A stretch of 64,000 bases of DNA, taken from contig CAVWSB010000006.1 of NCBI GenBank assembly GCA_963757565.1, positions 310,001 through 374,000 on the forward strand, written 5' to 3'. The stretch comes from PALSA-894 sp963757565. Its GTDB lineage: Bacteria > Pseudomonadota > Alphaproteobacteria > Rhizobiales > Xanthobacteraceae. Under the pieces are notes generated by a model, which saw nothing but the letters and a program-made list of their open reading frames with translations, was not told the DNA's origin and made no database searches. Below are positions 62,381-64,000 of this stretch, one piece after another. Every line of letters begins with the position of its first letter. The first letter of the stretch is position 1. The translations under genes and the position numbers were made by a program.

Positions 62381-62905
62381 ATGATCCAGAATGTGCCGTT
62401 CGAAACGCCCGATGCGTCGCCCTACAGCGCGGACGAGTTGCGCCGCTTCGACGCGGATACCCGCACGCAACTCAGCCTCGCGATGAACGCGCTCGCGGCG
62501 CGCACCGTCGAACGGCTGCGCGCGCATGCGGCGAACGGCGCGCCCGACAATGCCGGGCTGCTAGCAAGGCTGAAACAGGATTTGCGAAGCGCCGTCGCCG
62601 AACTGGACGACGGCCAAGTGTTGCGCGTCAGCTGCGAGCTGCTGCGGCTCTATCGCGTGTGCGGCGCCGCGGCCTGCCGCAGATCGCGCTCCTGCGTTGC
62701 CGGCGGACGCTGCGCGCGCAGCATCGAGGTCCCAGCCCCTGTGCTCGATCGGGTCGCCTGGATGCTGCTGGCAGAGCGCGTGCCGTGGATCAGCAGCCGC
62801 GCCGACGAAGAACTCGCCTATGACTGCTGGATTGCAGGGTTCGAGGCAGGCGCGTCAGGCCGTGCGGGCCCGGAAGCGAAAGCCGCGCGCGCCGGTTCGG
62901 ACTGA
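62381..62905 (+). CDS. Cys-rich hypothetical protein downstream of the structured leader
   Basis: 174 aa from the ATG at 62381 (GAGGAGG at 7 bases). N-terminal helices, then VCGAAACRRSRSCVAGGRC, a cluster of four cysteines that could bind a metal or Fe-S centre, then a hydrophobic-charged C-terminus. I do not recognise a named family. It is the apparent target of the palindrome-controlled promoter and leader. Confidence 0.7.
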   Translation: MIQNVPFETPDASPYSADELRRFDADTRTQLSLAMNALAARTVERLRAHAANGAPDNAGLLARLKQDLRSAVAELDDGQVLRVSCELLRLYRVCGAAACRRSRSCVAGGRCARSIEVPAPVLDRVAWMLLAERVPWISSRADEELAYDCWIAGFEAGASGRAGPEAKAARAGSD

Positions 62906-62933
62906 ACGAAATCGCTGCAGCGCCTCGGGATCG

Positions 62934-63131
62934 CTAGTGCACGTCGCCGAAATAGGAGAACGGCGGCGCCTGGCGGCCGGGGTCGTTCCAGTATGCGGCA
63001 TTCGGATCGCGCGGCGCAGGTTGCTGGCGTACGTGATGGACGCGCTTGTGGTGCGGCTTGCGCGGCCCGTCATGCGCGGCGGCGCTGGCGGCGAACGCGA
63101 ACACAAGCGCAATCGAGAGAACGGTTTTCAT
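62934..63131 (-). CDS. Small exported basic/His-containing protein
   Basis: 65 aa. Signal peptide to about residue 18 (ASAAA-HDG), then a basic stretch GPRKPHHKRVHHVRQQ and an end NDPGRQAPPFSYFGDVH. GGAGG precedes the ATG at 63131. Unknown function; similar short exported proteins are frequent in Bradyrhizobium relatives. Confidence 0.7.
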   Translation of the reverse strand: MKTVLSIALVFAFAASAAAHDGPRKPHHKRVHHVRQQPAPRDPNAAYWNDPGRQAPPFSYFGDVH

Positions 63132-63184
63132 GGGCGGCCTCCGTTTGCAGAGGATGTAATCACGCCGGTGCGGGCTGCAATACA

Positions 63185-63214
63185 AAAGCGGCCCCGGTTG
63201 CCCGAGGCCGCTTT
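63185..63214 (-). terminator. Terminator after the His-rich secreted gene
   Basis: AAAGCGGCC/GGCCGCTTT, 9-bp stem with a 12-base loop and a T-rich tail on the minus strand. Confidence 0.8.
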
Positions 63215-63236
63215 CGACGAAGGTCGCGCGATGCGA

Positions 63237-63479
63237 TCAGCGTTCGCGCTTCTTGATGATGACGACCTTTTCGCCATGGTGATGGCGGCGCCAGCCTTCA
63301 TGCCGGCCGTGGTCGCGGTGCATGCGCACCTCATGGCGCTCCATATGACGCTCCATATGGCGCATCATGGGGCGGTGATGATCACCACCGCCGATCCTCA
63401 CATTCACGTCCTGCGCAAACGCCGGGGCGGTGAAAGCCATCGCCGCGAGGGCGGCGGCGGTAAAAGCAAGCTTTTTCAT
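63237..63479 (-). CDS. Small secreted His/Arg/Met-rich protein
   Basis: 80 aa. Signal peptide to about PAFA-QDV. The mature part is dominated by HxxRHMERHMERHEVRMHRD-like repeats and ends GEKVVIIKKRER. AAGGAGG precedes the ATG at 63479. The histidine richness suggests metal binding in the periplasm, but this is inference. Followed by a strong terminator. Confidence 0.8.
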   Translation of the reverse strand: MKKLAFTAAALAAMAFTAPAFAQDVNVRIGGGDHHRPMMRHMERHMERHEVRMHRDHGRHEGWRRHHHGEKVVIIKKRER

Positions 63480-63614
63480 GAATTCCTCCTTGGTGGTTTT
63501 CGGGCGGTCCGGCCCATTTCACGCAAGGACAACGCGCATGGCGGTCGCGCGTTCCCGGAAGAAATCACTAAGTTGTTGATTTATTTAATGAATATCCGTT
63601 CAGCTTTGTTCCAA

Positions 63615-64000
63615 TCAGGATTCCGGCGGCGCCACGGCCGCATCCTGCTGGCCGCTCTTCTTCAGTTCGCTCGCCACAAAGCCGCTCGCCTTCATCTCCT
63701 CGACGAACGCGCGCAGGTATTTGCCGCCGGCGATGCTTGCCCTTGGCGCAGCCCATCGCCTGGCGGATTTCCATGAAGCGCGGCTCGACCAGCCGAACGT
63801 CCGGATGCCCCGCGATGAATTTCTGCAGCGCCTGCTTCACGCCGCCCGCGGCGTCGAGCTTCTCGCTCAGGAACGTCTCGGCGCCGTCCTCGCTGCGCAC
63901 CAGCGTCGCGTGCTTGAGATTGCGCGTGAGGAACAGATCGTAGGCGGAGCGCTGGTTCACCCCGATGCGAATGCCGGGCTTGTCCACGTCGTCGGGCGAC
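63615..64000 (-). CDS. Solute-binding protein, C-terminal part (runs off the window, one frameshift)
   Basis: C-terminal about 128 residues of a family 3-type binding protein: DKPGIRIGVNQRSAYDLFL, LDAAGGVKQALQKFIAGHPD, FMEIRQAMGCAKG. The frame breaks near 63736 (one extra base); repaired it continues AGGKYLRAFVEEMKASGFVA and ends APPES at 63615. The start lies beyond 64000. Confidence 0.75.

Noticed and set aside
62017..62823. 268-residue plus-strand frame over the structured leader
   Set aside because: Low-complexity Arg/Ala/Pro composition; the other frame from 62381 has a proper ribosome site, and the upstream part is explained by RNA stems.
1..64000. tRNA, rRNA, prophage or integrative element
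   Set aside because: I saw no cloverleaf with a conserved T-arm, no rRNA sequence, no integrase, capsid or conjugation gene. A tRNAscan-SE run would settle tRNAs.

Overview
The window is GC-rich (about two thirds G+C), densely coded and free of rRNA, tRNA or CRISPR arrays that I can see. Gene content and order point to an alphaproteobacterium of the order Hyphomicrobiales, near the Bradyrhizobium/Rhodopseudomonas/Pseudolabrys group: an aa3 oxidase operon with ctaC-ctaD-ctaB-coxF-ctaG-ctaE, DUF983 and SURF1, IalB, DUF1127, DUF1236, DUF6460, TIGR02186 and PodJ-like proteins, class I lysyl-tRNA synthetase, and rhizobial-type intergenic palindromes. This placement is inference from gene families.

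Layout. 1-8.3 kb (minus strand): cytochrome c oxidase structural and assembly genes, then a benzoate-transporter-like gene, DUF983, SURF1 and the 5' part of threonine synthase. 8.7-13.3 kb: an IalB-like secreted protein, a 659-aa SLOG-plus-transmembrane (SLATT-like) protein, TldD and a PAN/Apple protein. 13.5-19.8 kb: a KefB-type antiporter, a PhoQ/PhoP-like two-component system divergent from two OB-fold (YgiW-like) proteins, and CorA. 20-25 kb: DUF1127, LysR, YbaK, glutamate-cysteine ligase and a GreA/B factor flanked by two paralogous small proteins (60 and 64 aa) that look like an undescribed family. 25-27 kb: a GMC oxidoreductase and a small secreted protein. 27.3-36.6 kb (minus strand): a fatty-acid/acyl-CoA degradation block (3-hydroxyacyl-CoA dehydrogenase, thiolase, two acyl-CoA dehydrogenases) with peptide deformylase, a GFA-type protein and two MerR regulators, one with a perfect inverted-repeat operator at its start. 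37-42 kb: a PodJ-like polarity protein, TauE/SafE and TIGR02186. 41.9-49.3 kb: the four-part ligase-associated DNA damage response set (PdeM, Lhr-type helicase, exonuclease, ATP-dependent ligase), three of the four frameshifted and the ligase interrupted by palindromic elements. 49.3-61.6 kb: DUF6460, MATE, PyrD, an S24 regulator, GST, TauE, LysRS-I, a solute-binding protein, a processive GT2, SCO and a dienelactone-hydrolase-like protein. 61.6-64 kb: a HigA remnant, a strong promoter overlapped by a 20-bp palindrome followed by a highly structured leader of about 370 nt and a Cys-rich hypothetical gene, small secreted His-rich proteins, and the C-terminal part of another solute-binding protein.

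Quality caveat. At least 14 apparent single-base indels and one in-frame stop break otherwise well conserved genes, including the essential lysK. Most are +1 changes. Sequencing or assembly error is the simplest explanation for many of them, so the broken genes should not be called true pseudogenes without raw-read support.

The best candidates for something new are the SLOG-SLATT protein (9249-11228), the structured leader at 61979-62380, the small protein pair flanking greA, and the OB-fold/two-component module with its 34-bp palindrome.
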